DNA from: Demequina sp. B12
GTDB taxonomy: Bacteria; Actinomycetota; Actinomycetes; Actinomycetales; Demequinaceae
Assembly (NCBI RefSeq): GCF_028823635.1
Contig: NZ_JAPEHU010000002.1
Coordinates: 248,001 to 312,000 of the forward strand
Length of the DNA: 64,000 nucleotides
Reading direction: 5' to 3'
Position 1 is the first letter of the stretch. Each line of letters begins with the position of its first letter. The notes below the pieces were generated by a model. It worked only from the letters and a program-made list of their open reading frames with translations. It was not told where the DNA came from and did no database searches. Positions 54,293-63,204 of the stretch are shown piece after piece. A program made the position numbers and the translations under genes.

Positions 54293-54324
54293 GCCCACAC
54301 GTTATCGCGCGCTAGACTGACCGC
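54293..54324. promoter_or_regulatory. Back-to-back leaderless promoters of the desulfurase-like gene and ctaC
   Basis: The 32 bp between start codons hold TAACGT on the minus strand (54304-54299), 6 nt before ATG, and TAGACT on the plus strand (54313-54318), 6 nt before GTG of ctaC. Eight bp separate the boxes. The geometry equals that at 45418-45449. Confidence 0.6.
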
Positions 54325-55194
54325 GTGTCCTCAACTGTTCTTTTCCGCATGCCCCGAAAGGCCGCCATCGGTGCCGGCGCCGCGGGTGTCGCGCTAGCCC
54401 TCGCAGGATGTTCGCAGGGTATTGAAAATGGCGCGCTCCCGTCGACCCCCGAGATCACCGACCAAACCGGCACGATCATCCAGCTCTGGAATGGGTCGTG
54501 GATCGCCGCGCTGACAGTCGGCATCATCACCTGGGGCCTCATGCTCTGGTGTGTTGCTGTCTACCGCAAGCGCAAGGGCGACAACAAGCTTCCCGTCCAG
54601 ACGCGCGTACACCTCCCCTTGGAGATCATGTACACGCTCGTCCCGATCATGGCCATCGGCGTGCTGTTCAAGTACACCGCCGAGGACATCGCGGAGATCA
54701 CCGCAATCCCGGAAGACCCGGATCTAGAGATCCAGGTCGTCGGTAAGCAGTGGAGCTGGGACTTCAACTACCTCAGCGACGATGTCTTTGATCCGGGCGT
54801 CCAGGCGCAGCTCACGGGAGAGGACGGTGTCGAGGCAACCCTCCCCACCTTGTATCTGCCCGTTGACGAGACCGTGCTGTTCACCCTTGACTCTCGCGAC
54901 GTCATCCACTCGTTTTGGATTCCTGCCTTCTTGTACAAGGAAGACACCGTTCCCGGCCGCACCAACGAGTGGGCTGTCACGCCCACCCAGACTGGTACCT
55001 ACCAGGGCAAGTGTGCTGAGTTGTGCGGTGAGTTCCACGCCTCGATGCTTTTCAACGTCAAGGTTGTCGAACGCGACGAGTACAACGCATACATGCAGGA
55101 ACTCCGCGACAAGGGTTATGAAGGCGCACTCGGGCTCGAGTACAGCCGTGACCAGGTCGTCGAGTTTGCGAATGAGCACGGGGAGACCGAGTAA
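54325..55194 (+). CDS. ctaC: Cytochrome c oxidase subunit II (lipoprotein)
   Basis: A 289-residue subunit. The signal peptide ends in a lipobox (LALAGC, Cys about residue 29). Two membrane helices anchor an exported cupredoxin domain with the CuA site: conserved [14 protein letters not shown] (two Cys, His, Met) and an upstream His in DVIHSFWIP. The QWSWDF segment is the electron-entry region. GTG 54325 lacks a ribosome site and lies 6 nt after TAGACT. The stop codon shares one base with the ctaD ATG. Confidence 0.96.
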   Translation: MSSTVLFRMPRKAAIGAGAAGVALALAGCSQGIENGALPSTPEITDQTGTIIQLWNGSWIAALTVGIITWGLMLWCVAVYRKRKGDNKLPVQTRVHLPLEIMYTLVPIMAIGVLFKYTAEDIAEITAIPEDPDLEIQVVGKQWSWDFNYLSDDVFDPGVQAQLTGEDGVEATLPTLYLPVDETVLFTLDSRDVIHSFWIPAFLYKEDTVPGRTNEWAVTPTQTGTYQGKCAELCGEFHASMLFNVKVVERDEYNAYMQELRDKGYEGALGLEYSRDQVVEFANEHGETE

Positions 55195-56915
55195 TGGCAC
55201 ACACTCCTGGAGAAACGCCCCGCGAGCTTGAGACTGCTCCTGCTCCGGCCCGCCAGCACCGCTCTGGTTCTGCCGTGATCAAGTGGATCACCTCCACTGA
55301 CCACAAGACCATCGGGTACATGTACCTGATCACGTCGTTCTTCTTCTTCATCATTGGCGGCGTGCTCGCTCTGCTCATCCGTGCGGAACTCTTCGCACCC
55401 GGTATGCAGGTGGTGCAGTCGGCAGAGCAGTACAACCAGCTCTTCACGATGCACGGCACGATCATGCTGCTGTTGTTCGCAACGCCGCTGTTTGCGGGCT
55501 TCGCCAACGTCATCACGCCGCTCCAGATCGGTGCCCCCGACGTCGCCTTCCCGCGACTGAACATGTTCGCCTACTGGCTGTACCTGTTCGGCGGAATCAT
55601 CGCCGTTGCTGGATTCTTTACCCCGCAGGGTGCGGCGTCGTTCGGTTGGTTCGCGTACGCGCCACTGTCCAACGCTGTGTACTCACCTGGCGTGGGTGGA
55701 AACCTCTGGGTCTTCGGGCTTGCGCTGGGTGGATTCGGAACCATCCTTGGTGCAGTGAACTTCATCACCACGATCGTGACGATGCGCGCACCGGGCATGA
55801 CCATGTTCCGCATGCCGATCTTCACCTGGAACATCCTCGTGACATCGATGCTGGTGCTCGTAGCGTTCCCGCCGCTGGCTTCCGCACTGTTCGCGCTCGG
55901 CTCCGACCGCGTCCTCGGCTCGCAGGTCTTTAACCCGGACCACGGTGGCGCCATTCTGTGGCAACACCTGTTCTGGTTCTTCGGCCACCCCGAGGTGTAC
56001 ATCATCGCGTTGCCATTCTTTGGCATCGTCTCTGAGATCTTCCCTGTGTTCTCGCGCAAGCCGCTGTTCGGTTACCACGGACTTGTCTACGCGACCATCG
56101 CTATTGCTGCGCTTTCCGTCACGGTGTGGGCACACCACATGTACGTGACCGGCGCGGTGCTGTTGCCGTTCTTCGCCTTCATGACGATGCTCATTGCAGT
56201 GCCCACAGGAGTGAAGTTCTTCAACTGGATCGGCACCATGTGGCGAGGGAAACTCACGTTTGAGACACCGATGCTCTGGTCGGTGGGCTTCCTTGTCACC
56301 TTCCTCTTCGGTGGCCTCACCGGTGTGATCCTCTCGGCGCCGCCGCTGGACTTCCCCATCTCAGACTCATACTTCGTGGTGGCACACTTCCACTACGTGG
56401 TCTTCGGAACCGTGGTGTTCGCGATGTTCGCCGGCTTCTACTTCTGGTGGCCAAAGTTCACCGGAAAGATGCTGAACGAGACGTGGGGCAAGATTCACTT
56501 CTGGTTGCTGTTCATTGGGTTCCACACGACCTTCTTGGTCCAGCACTGGTTGGGCGCAGAAGGCATGGCCCGCCGCTACGTTGACTACCTGGTCGAGGAC
56601 GGCTTCACCTGGATGAACCAGCTGTCGACGATCGGCTCGGTCGTGCTTGCGCTGTCCACCCTGCCGTTCTTCTGGAACATCTACATCACGTCGAAGCGTG
56701 CACCCAAGGTCGAGGTCGATGACCCGTGGGGCTACGGCAACTCGCTTGAGTGGGCCACGAGCTGCCCGCCGCCGCGCCATAACTTCACGTCCATTCCGCG
56801 TATCCGTTCGGAACGCCCCGCGTTCGACTTGCACCACCCGGAGGCCGCGGCCCGTGACCACGCAGGTTCGCACCACGCTCCCGTGGATGCCGCACCTGTG
56901 ACGAAGGGAGCATAA
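55194..56915 (+). CDS. ctaD: Cytochrome c oxidase subunit I
   Basis: A 573-residue subunit with twelve helices and the heme a, heme a3 and CuB sites: [12 protein letters not shown] (heme a His), [14 protein letters not shown] (CuB His and cross-linked Tyr), and [15 protein letters not shown] (heme a and a3 His). The C-terminal tail is hydrophilic ([20 protein letters not shown]), as in actinobacteria. The start overlaps the ctaC stop (TAATG). In mycobacteria ctaD lies elsewhere in the genome; here it is joined to ctaC and ctaF. Confidence 0.97.
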   Translation: MAHTPGETPRELETAPAPARQHRSGSAVIKWITSTDHKTIGYMYLITSFFFFIIGGVLALLIRAELFAPGMQVVQSAEQYNQLFTMHGTIMLLLFATPLFAGFANVITPLQIGAPDVAFPRLNMFAYWLYLFGGIIAVAGFFTPQGAASFGWFAYAPLSNAVYSPGVGGNLWVFGLALGGFGTILGAVNFITTIVTMRAPGMTMFRMPIFTWNILVTSMLVLVAFPPLASALFALGSDRVLGSQVFNPDHGGAILWQHLFWFFGHPEVYIIALPFFGIVSEIFPVFSRKPLFGYHGLVYATIAIAALSVTVWAHHMYVTGAVLLPFFAFMTMLIAVPTGVKFFNWIGTMWRGKLTFETPMLWSVGFLVTFLFGGLTGVILSAPPLDFPISDSYFVVAHFHYVVFGTVVFAMFAGFYFWWPKFTGKMLNETWGKIHFWLLFIGFHTTFLVQHWLGAEGMARRYVDYLVEDGFTWMNQLSTIGSVVLALSTLPFFWNIYITSKRAPKVEVDDPWGYGNSLEWATSCPPPRHNFTSIPRIRSERPAFDLHHPEAAARDHAGSHHAPVDAAPVTKGA

Positions 56916-56919
56916 GCTC

Positions 56920-57321
56920 ATGCGTCTCGAAGCCAACATCTTTGCGTTGCCGTCGATCTTCTTCCTCGGCGCGGCGCTGGTCTACGGATTCCTGACTGAC
57001 TGGACGGAATGGGTCGGCTTTACCGGCATCCTGCTCACGTTCGGCATGTTCATCATGGTCGGCGTCTACTTCAAGATGCTGCAGAAGCGTCACGGCGAGC
57101 GCCCCGAGGACCGGGAAGAAGCCGAGATCTCGGAACTGTCCGGTGAACAGGGTTTCTACGCGCCTTGGAGCTGGTGGCCGCTGGTGCTGGCCGCCGGTGC
57201 AGCGCTTGCGTTTGTCGCGCTGGCCGTGGGCTGGTGGATCATGGTTCCCGCGACCATCGTTGGAGTCATCGGACTTGCCGGTTGGGTCATGGAGTTCTCT
57301 CTGGGCCGACACGCACACTAG
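56920..57321 (+). CDS. ctaF: Cytochrome c oxidase subunit IV (actinobacterial)
   Basis: A 133-residue subunit specific to actinobacterial aa3 oxidases, with four helices and a charged middle loop (KMLQKRHGERPEDREEAEISELSGEQGFYAPWSWWPL). It stabilises the oxidase within the bc-aa3 supercomplex. ATG 56920 follows ctaD by 4 bp. Last gene of the ctaC-ctaD-ctaF operon; a strong terminator follows. Confidence 0.93.
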   Translation: MRLEANIFALPSIFFLGAALVYGFLTDWTEWVGFTGILLTFGMFIMVGVYFKMLQKRHGERPEDREEAEISELSGEQGFYAPWSWWPLVLAAGAALAFVALAVGWWIMVPATIVGVIGLAGWVMEFSLGRHAH

Positions 57322-57365
57322 GGAGTCTCCCAGCGCGTTTACTGACGCGACGGGACCAAGAGAGA

Positions 57366-57400
57366 GGCCCGGTGCCCCCGCAGGGGCACCGGGCCTTTTT
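57366..57400 (+). terminator. Terminator of the cta operon
   Basis: A 13-bp stem (GGCCCGGTGCCCC, 57366-57378, with 57383-57395), a 4-nt loop and TTTTTCGTTTTT. Confidence 0.92.
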
Positions 57401-57493
57401 CGTTTTTGCCCCGTCAGTGCGCTGATGGGGTATGTGGGTGGCTGCTCCCCAGCCAGGCGCGGTGGTGGAGCGGACCGCGTTCATGCAACAGCA

Positions 57494-57526
57494 AAGGCGG
57501 CGGCTCCGCGAGGGAACCGCCGCCTT
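57494..57526 (-). terminator. Hairpin after sodA
   Basis: Stem AAGGCGGCGG/CCGCCGCCTT (57494-57503 with 57517-57526), extended by TCC/GGA, just past the sodA stop; followed on the minus strand by TGCTGTTGC. Confidence 0.65.
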
Positions 57527-57554
57527 GTACAGCGTGCTGTTGGCGTCTTTGGTC

Positions 57555-58172
57555 TTACGCGATGATGCCTTCGACCTGGACTGCCTTGGCGAAGCGTGCC
57601 TGGACATTGCTCCAGTCCACGATGTTCCACCAGGCCTTGACATAGTCGGCCTTAACGTTGCGGTACTGGAGGTAGAAGGCGTGCTCCCACATGTCCAGCA
57701 TCAGCAGCGGAATGAGGCCCACAGGAACGTTGCCCTGCTGGTCGTAGAGCTGCACAATCACGAGCTTCTTGCCCAGGGTGTCCCACGCGAGGATGGACCA
57801 TCCTGAGCCCAGAATCGTCATCGCGTTCTGGGTGAAGTGGGCCTGGAACTTCTCGAATGAACCAAAGTTGTCATCGATCGCGGACGCGAGCTCGCCGGTG
57901 GGCTTGTCTCCGCCGTCGGGCGACATGTTGGTCCAGAAGATGGAGTGGTTGGTGTGGCCGCCCAGGTGGAAGGCAAGTGCCTTCTCCAGGCCGCCCACGG
58001 CACCAAAGTTGTCGGTGTCACGAGCTTCGGCAAGCTTCTCAAGCGTGGTGTTGACGCCAGCGACATAGGCGGCGTGGTGCTTGCTGTGGTGCAGTTCCAT
58101 GATCTCGCCAGCAATGTGCGGATCGAGGGCACCGTAGTCGTAGCTGAGATCTGGCAGTACGTAGTCAGCCAT
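57555..58172 (-). CDS. sodA: Superoxide dismutase (Mn or Fe/Mn)
   Basis: A 205-residue dismutase. Metal ligands: first His in [12 protein letters not shown], second in [10 protein letters not shown], Asp and His in [11 protein letters not shown]. The glycine of GGHTNH and the glutamine in QLYDQQGN favour manganese. ATG 58172 has GGAGGAAGC upstream; no signal peptide. Placed between the oxidase operon and the bc complex, it can deal with superoxide from the chain (inference). Confidence 0.95.
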   Translation of the reverse strand: MADYVLPDLSYDYGALDPHIAGEIMELHHSKHHAAYVAGVNTTLEKLAEARDTDNFGAVGGLEKALAFHLGGHTNHSIFWTNMSPDGGDKPTGELASAIDDNFGSFEKFQAHFTQNAMTILGSGWSILAWDTLGKKLVIVQLYDQQGNVPVGLIPLLMLDMWEHAFYLQYRNVKADYVKAWWNIVDWSNVQARFAKAVQVEGIIA

Positions 58173-58351
58173 GCTTCCTCCATGTTGCACGCGGCCATGG
58201 GGTGGGGCCGCGTTGGGGTTTCCGGGTACGGGTCGAGCCTATCGCTCTCAGAGCAACTTGTGGCCACCGTTCCCGCATGTGACAACACCGTTTTTCCTGG
58301 GCACATTCCACGTACGGGGGAGCGGAGCCGGGCTCATGCGTAGAGATACGG

Positions 58352-58387
58352 AAGAGGGCGGCTCCCCAACTGGGGAACCGCCCTCTT
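58352..58387. terminator. Terminator of the qcr operon
   Basis: A near-perfect stem (AAGAGGGCGGCTCCCC, 58352-58367, with 58372-58387) with AACT loop, close to the qcrB stop. On the minus strand the tail is TTCCGTATC. Confidence 0.75.
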
Positions 58388-58404
58388 CCGTGTGAGCTTG
58401 TGAC

Positions 58405-60126
58405 CTACTTGTCGGTGGACTCCGCCTTGTCGACGGACTCCCATTCCTTGTTCAGTCGCTCATCAGCGTGTTCCGCTTCAACGGCTTCAGCTTTGCCTTG
58501 TTCGCTCGGGCCGTGGTGGCGCTGCGCCTCCTGGTACTCCTCCCAGGTGACGGGCTCCACACGCTCCTCGTAGTAGAACTTTGACAGGCGCTGCTTGAAC
58601 AGATCCCACTTGTATCCGGGACGGCGAACGCCACGTTCGTTGAACTCCGGCTCAATCTCAAGCGGCTTGCGGTTGTCGTAGTTGACGCGCAACCAGACTT
58701 CCTGCTCGTCGAGCGGCTGGTGGACCTCGATGTACTCGCCGTTCTCGTGACGGACGATGGTTCCCGTCTCGTGGCCGTGAAGGACGAGCTCACGGTCCTT
58801 GCGCTGGAGACCCATGCAGATGCGCTTGGTGATCCAGAATGCGAGCGGCGGGAAGATGAAGATCGTCCATTGGAAGAAGATCGTGAGGTCGTTGAGTGAG
58901 AGGTGGAAGAGGGACGCAACGATGTCGTTCGACCCTTCGATCACCAGGATGACGTAGAAGACGATCATCGCGACGCCGATACCCGTGCGCACGGGTGCGT
59001 TCCGGGGGCGATCCAGCACGTGCTTCTCGCCCTTGTCACCGGTGGCCCACGCTTCAAGCCAGGGGTAAAGCGCAATGATTCCGAAGAACAGTCCGGGGAT
59101 GATCACTGCCGGGAGGAGGATGTTCATCGACAACGTGTAGCCGAAGATTTCCCATTCCAGCGGCAGACCAAACACCCAACCCGGCATCAGGCGCAACGCG
59201 CCGTCGACAAACAGGATGTACCAGTCGGGCTGGGTACCTGCGGACACAGGGGAGGGGTCGTAGGGTCCGTAGTTCCACACGGGGTTGATGGTGAAGACCG
59301 CAGCGACGAGCGCCACGACACCGAACACGACGAAGAAGAATCCGCCGGCCTTCGCGGTGTAAACCGGGAACAGCGGGAGGCCAACGACGTTCTTGTGGGT
59401 CTTGCCGCCACCGGGGTACTGCGTGTGCTTGTGCAGGAACACCAGGAACAAGTGGAGCGCGACCAAGGCGAGGATCAGACCCGGCACGATCAGCACGTGC
59501 GCAGTGAAGAGCCTAGGAATGATGTCGACTCCGGGGTACTCGCCTCCGAAGAGCCAGTAGCTGGTGTAGGAGCCGATGAGCGGGATCGACTTCACCACGC
59601 CATCGATAATGCGAAGACCGTTTCCAGACAGCACGTCGTCGGGCAACGAGTAGCCGGTGAAGCCTGCCGCGAGGCCAAGGATCATGAGGGTGAAGCCCAC
59701 GAGCCAGTTGAGTTCGCGGGGCTTGCGGAATGCACCCGTGAAGAACACACGGCACATGTGCGTCATGATCGCCGCAAGGAACAGTAGTGCCGACCAGTGG
59801 TGGATCTGGCGAATCAGTAGACCACCGGGCACCTCGAACGACGTCTTCAACGTCGATGCGAAGGCTTCCGTCATGGCCACGCCGTGCATGGTCTCGTAGG
59901 GACCTTCGTAGTGCACTTCCGTCATCGACGGCACAAAGAACGCCGTCAGGAACACGCCCGACAACAGCAGGATGATGAACGCGTAGAGCGCAATCTCACC
60001 CAGCATGAATGACCAGTGGTCAGGGAAGAGCTTGCGTGCAAAGAACTTGACGAAGCCACCGATCGAGGTGCGCTCGTCGACGTAGTTAGCGGTACCTGCC
60101 GCCGCGTTGTTGAGTTTGGCGCCCAT
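58405..60126 (-). CDS. qcrB: Cytochrome b of the bc complex
   Basis: A 573-residue cytochrome b with the b-heme histidines in LLIRQIHHWSALLF, THMCRVFFTGAFRKPREL and FTAHVLIVPGLILALVALHLFLV, and the quinol-site motif PWNY-like (NPVWNYGPYDP). The long C-terminal extension (about 150 residues, cytoplasmic, ending in a charged EEYQEAQRHH... region) is typical of actinobacteria. ATG 60126 overlaps the qcrA stop (TAATG). Confidence 0.96.
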   Translation of the reverse strand: MGAKLNNAAAGTANYVDERTSIGGFVKFFARKLFPDHWSFMLGEIALYAFIILLLSGVFLTAFFVPSMTEVHYEGPYETMHGVAMTEAFASTLKTSFEVPGGLLIRQIHHWSALLFLAAIMTHMCRVFFTGAFRKPRELNWLVGFTLMILGLAAGFTGYSLPDDVLSGNGLRIIDGVVKSIPLIGSYTSYWLFGGEYPGVDIIPRLFTAHVLIVPGLILALVALHLFLVFLHKHTQYPGGGKTHKNVVGLPLFPVYTAKAGGFFFVVFGVVALVAAVFTINPVWNYGPYDPSPVSAGTQPDWYILFVDGALRLMPGWVFGLPLEWEIFGYTLSMNILLPAVIIPGLFFGIIALYPWLEAWATGDKGEKHVLDRPRNAPVRTGIGVAMIVFYVILVIEGSNDIVASLFHLSLNDLTIFFQWTIFIFPPLAFWITKRICMGLQRKDRELVLHGHETGTIVRHENGEYIEVHQPLDEQEVWLRVNYDNRKPLEIEPEFNERGVRRPGYKWDLFKQRLSKFYYEERVEPVTWEEYQEAQRHHGPSEQGKAEAVEAEHADERLNKEWESVDKAESTDK

Positions 60127-61199
60127 TAGTGGCTCTCCTCCTGGACGTCTGCAGCGGCGGTGTCACCCTTGAGGCGCTCCCAGTACGACGGGCCGATGGG
60201 CTCGTCGAAGTCGTTCTGGGCAACGATGTAGCCCTCATCGTCAACTGCGATGGGGAGCTGGGGGAGGGGCCGCTTGGCGGGACCGAAGACCACCTTGGCG
60301 CCGTCTGCCACGTCGAACGTCGACTGGTGGCAGGGGCACAACAAGTGGTGAGTCTGCTGCTCGTAGAGCGCCACGGGGCATCCCACGTGGGTGCAGATCT
60401 TGGAGTAGGCGACGATGCCGTCGAACGACCAGTCCTCGCGACCTGCCTGAATCTTCATGTCCTGGGGATCCAGGCGAATCAGCAAGACAACGGCCTTGGC
60501 CTTTTCCACCATCTTGTGGTGGTGATCGAGGTCGTTGAGGCCTTCGGGGATAACGTGGAAGACGGAGCCCATGGTGACGTCTGATGCCTTGATGAGGGCG
60601 CCATCGGGGTCGCGTGCTAGGCGAACACCGGGGCCCCACAAGGTGTGACGGAACTTGGACACGTTCCAGTCACCGCCCATGTTGCCGATCTGGGGGACCA
60701 GGACGGCGAGCGGGGCGATGGCGAGGGCAGTGATGAGCGAGCCCTTGAGCACGCTACGTCGCTTGGCACCCTCGCCGCCGAGCGATGAGTCGGCGGCGCC
60801 GTCCTTGAGGTTCTGAACAGCGCCCTCACGTGCTTCATCAGAGGAACGCAACTCGTGCCGCTCTTCGACCATCTCGTGGTCGCGCATGAGGGTCTTGGCC
60901 CAGTGAATCGCACCAAAACCGATGCCGGCCATGGCGAGCGCGATTCCCAGTCCAATCCACATATTGGTGTTCTGGATGGTGGCGACATCGCCGCCATCGC
61001 CCACGTCCTTGGTGAAGTAGGCCCACAGTGCGATGCCCGTGCCGATGACGGAGAGTCCAAACAGTGCGGCGACCTGGCGTTCAGCCCGCTTGTCCGCTTT
61101 GGGCTCGACGTCTGCACGGCGAGGCCGGTGCTCCGGGAGGCCTGGGTCGACGAAGCCCTCCTGGGGCTCGTTGTCGGGGGTGTTCTCGGGGGTACTCAT
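60126..61199 (-). CDS. qcrA: Rieske iron-sulfur protein
   Basis: A 357-residue actinobacterial Rieske protein with three membrane helices (about 43-60, 80-98 and 150-170) rather than one. The 2Fe-2S cluster is bound by C269 and H271 (CTHVGC) and C288 and H291 (CPCHQSTFD); the disulfide cysteines are C274 and C290. It passes electrons from quinol to QcrC. ATG 61199 overlaps the qcrC stop by 4 bp. A longer upstream open frame exists but overlaps qcrC. Confidence 0.95.
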   Translation of the reverse strand: MSTPENTPDNEPQEGFVDPGLPEHRPRRADVEPKADKRAERQVAALFGLSVIGTGIALWAYFTKDVGDGGDVATIQNTNMWIGLGIALAMAGIGFGAIHWAKTLMRDHEMVEERHELRSSDEAREGAVQNLKDGAADSSLGGEGAKRRSVLKGSLITALAIAPLAVLVPQIGNMGGDWNVSKFRHTLWGPGVRLARDPDGALIKASDVTMGSVFHVIPEGLNDLDHHHKMVEKAKAVVLLIRLDPQDMKIQAGREDWSFDGIVAYSKICTHVGCPVALYEQQTHHLLCPCHQSTFDVADGAKVVFGPAKRPLPQLPIAVDDEGYIVAQNDFDEPIGPSYWERLKGDTAAADVQEESH

Positions 61200-61978
61200 G
61201 AAGAACGTGCTCCTACCCAGATGGTGCTGGCAATGATCAGGCCGAGCAGAATCAGCCAGGCCCACAGGCCTTCGGACACCGGACCGATGGCGCCAAGAGA
61301 GAGGCCGCCGGGCGATCCTGCCTGCTGCGCTTCCAGGTAGGCGATGACGTCGCGCTTCTGCTCGGGGGTGACGTTGGCGTCGTTGAACACCGGCATGGAC
61401 TGGGGGCCGGTCAACATCGCCTCGTAGATGTGTTCTGGGGTGGTCTCCAGCAGCGAGGGCGCGAACTTGCCCTGCGTCAACGCGCCGCCGCCACCAATCG
61501 AGCCGTGGCACATGGCGCAGTTGGTGCGGAACACCTCCATGCCGTTTGCAGCATCACCCAAGGAGCCATCAACTTGTTCAGCCGTGGGGATTGCGGGTCC
61601 TGCGCCGAGCGAGGCCACCCAGGCAGCGAGCTGGTTGATCTCGTCCTGAGAGAACTGGACCGGCTTCGCGGGGGCCTGCGGACCCGAGGCCTGCATTGGC
61701 ATCCGGCCGGTACCGACCTGGAAGTCAACAGCAGCAGCGCCGACTCCGACCAGTGACGGCGCCACGCCATCCTGACCTTCGGCATCGAGGCCGTGGCATG
61801 AAGCACAGTTCGCGGCGAACAGACGTTCACCCGCGACGACATCGTCGGCGGAGGCTTCTGCTGTAGCGGTGGCAGAGGGCGCGGCAAAAGCAGCCGCGCC
61901 AGTGATGAGGGCGAGAAGCGCGAGAACCAGGAGTAGCGGTGCTGCCTTGTGGTGGCGCTTGCGTGCGAGTGTGTTCAT
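61196..61978 (-). CDS. qcrC: Diheme cytochrome c of the bc complex
   Basis: A 260-residue protein with two heme-binding motifs (CASCHG near residue 58 and CAMCHG near 150), an N-terminal signal-like helix and a C-terminal anchor (LWAWLILLGLIIASTIWVG). In actinobacteria the two hemes replace a soluble cytochrome c, passing electrons straight to CuA. Start: ATG 61978; GTG 61987 would also fit, with AGGGAT immediately upstream. Confidence 0.95.
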   Translation of the reverse strand: MNTLARKRHHKAAPLLLVLALLALITGAAAFAAPSATATAEASADDVVAGERLFAANCASCHGLDAEGQDGVAPSLVGVGAAAVDFQVGTGRMPMQASGPQAPAKPVQFSQDEINQLAAWVASLGAGPAIPTAEQVDGSLGDAANGMEVFRTNCAMCHGSIGGGGALTQGKFAPSLLETTPEHIYEAMLTGPQSMPVFNDANVTPEQKRDVIAYLEAQQAGSPGGLSLGAIGPVSEGLWAWLILLGLIIASTIWVGARSS

Positions 61979-61991
61979 CAGCGACACATCC

Positions 61992-62621
61992 CTACTGAAC
62001 CAGGTAGATCGCGGCGAACAGGGCGATCCAGACGACGTCGACGAAGTGCCAGTAGTACGACACCACGATGGTGGTGGTGGCCTCGTGGGTACCGAACTTC
62101 TTCGCAGCGAACGAGCGTGCGAGCACGAACAGCATAGCGATCAGCCCGCCCACCACGTGGAGGCCGTGGAATCCCGTGGCGAGGTAGAACACCGAGCCGT
62201 AGGGGCTGGACGAAAGTGTCAGACCGTGGGACACGAGTTCTGCGTACTCAAACACCTGGCCCGCCACAAAGATCGAGCCCATGATGAAGGTGAGAACAAA
62301 CCACTCGTGCATTCCCCACTGGCGAACGTTCCACAGTGAGCCCGTACGGCGGCGCTGATAGCGCTCAGCGGCAAGGACTCCAAACTGTGCAGTGAAAGAG
62401 GACAGCACCAGCACGGTCGTGTTCGCCAAAGCAAACGGCACATTGAGGAGTTGTGTCTCCTCCGCCCAGACCTCGGGGACCTGAGCCCGGAGTGTGAAGT
62501 ACATCGCGAAGAGGCCCGCGAAGAACATCAACTCGGAACTGAGCCAAACGATAGTGCCAACAGCTACCTGGTTTGGGCGCGTGGCATGGATGGGTGACGG
62601 CATAGTCGTCGCATGGGACAT
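61992..62621 (-). CDS. ctaE: Cytochrome c oxidase subunit III
   Basis: A 209-residue subunit III with helices from [21 protein letters not shown] to [19 protein letters not shown]; the [15 protein letters not shown] segment is conserved in the family. It heads the ctaE-qcrC-qcrA-qcrB operon, the usual actinobacterial order. ATG 62621 has AATAAT 7 nt upstream and no ribosome site; ATG 62630 is the alternative. It is 116 bp from the divergent receiver-domain gene. Confidence 0.93.
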   Translation of the reverse strand: MSHATTMPSPIHATRPNQVAVGTIVWLSSELMFFAGLFAMYFTLRAQVPEVWAEETQLLNVPFALANTTVLVLSSFTAQFGVLAAERYQRRRTGSLWNVRQWGMHEWFVLTFIMGSIFVAGQVFEYAELVSHGLTLSSSPYGSVFYLATGFHGLHVVGGLIAMLFVLARSFAAKKFGTHEATTTIVVSYYWHFVDVVWIALFAAIYLVQ

Positions 62622-62737
62622 AGGTCCCATTATTGCGTACGTCAAGACCTCCGGGCACCACGACGCGGCGGTCGCTCCATGACCGTTCTCACAGTGGTCA
62701 ACGAACGGCCTGCGCAGAACGTGCCAGAATGGGCGCC

Positions 62738-63166
62738 ATGAGTGATGTGGCCAAGCACGAGTCCCATGCGCCCGCCCCGGCAAAGGCTCGGATCCTCTTG
62801 TACAGCGACGACCGGAACGTACGCGAGAAGGTGCGTTTCGCCGTGGGCGCGACTACCCACGGACGTGAGATCGAGTGGCTCGAGACTGCGACGCATGACG
62901 CGGTGATCGATGCCGCCGACCACCAGAAGTTCGACCTGCTGATCCTGGACGGCGAGGCCGCGAAGTCGGGCGGTATGGGTATCTGCCGCCAGCTCAAGCA
63001 CGAGTTGTTCGTGTGCCCGCCGATTCTTCTTCTTGTGGGTCGCCCCGGCGATGCCTGGTTGGCGACGTGGTCTGAAGCTGACGCGGCAGTGGCGCACCCC
63101 CTCGACCCGATTGTGGTGAGGGAGAGCGTGGACGCGTTCTTCGCTCCCGCCGCCCAGGCGTCGTAA
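62738..63166 (+). CDS. Receiver-domain protein without output domain
   Basis: A 142-residue protein with a response-regulator receiver fold: [18 protein letters not shown] (acidic pair), the likely phosphoacceptor Asp in [13 protein letters not shown], and a beta-5 region ([10 protein letters not shown]) where the usual conserved lysine is not evident. There is no DNA-binding domain, and no histidine kinase is nearby. Its place between ctaE and trpD is conserved in actinobacteria. CAGAAT lies 7 nt before ATG. Confidence 0.78.
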   Translation: MSDVAKHESHAPAPAKARILLYSDDRNVREKVRFAVGATTHGREIEWLETATHDAVIDAADHQKFDLLILDGEAAKSGGMGICRQLKHELFVCPPILLLVGRPGDAWLATWSEADAAVAHPLDPIVVRESVDAFFAPAAQAS

Positions 63167-63204
63167 GGCGTCACCCGTTTCGTCACCAATCGAAGGGCTG
63201 CCCT

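Noticed and set aside
60126-61511. A longer qcrA starting upstream at 61511
   Set aside because: The extra 104 codons run inside qcrC and encode an arginine-rich, non-conserved sequence. ATG 61199, coupled to the qcrC stop, is the natural start.
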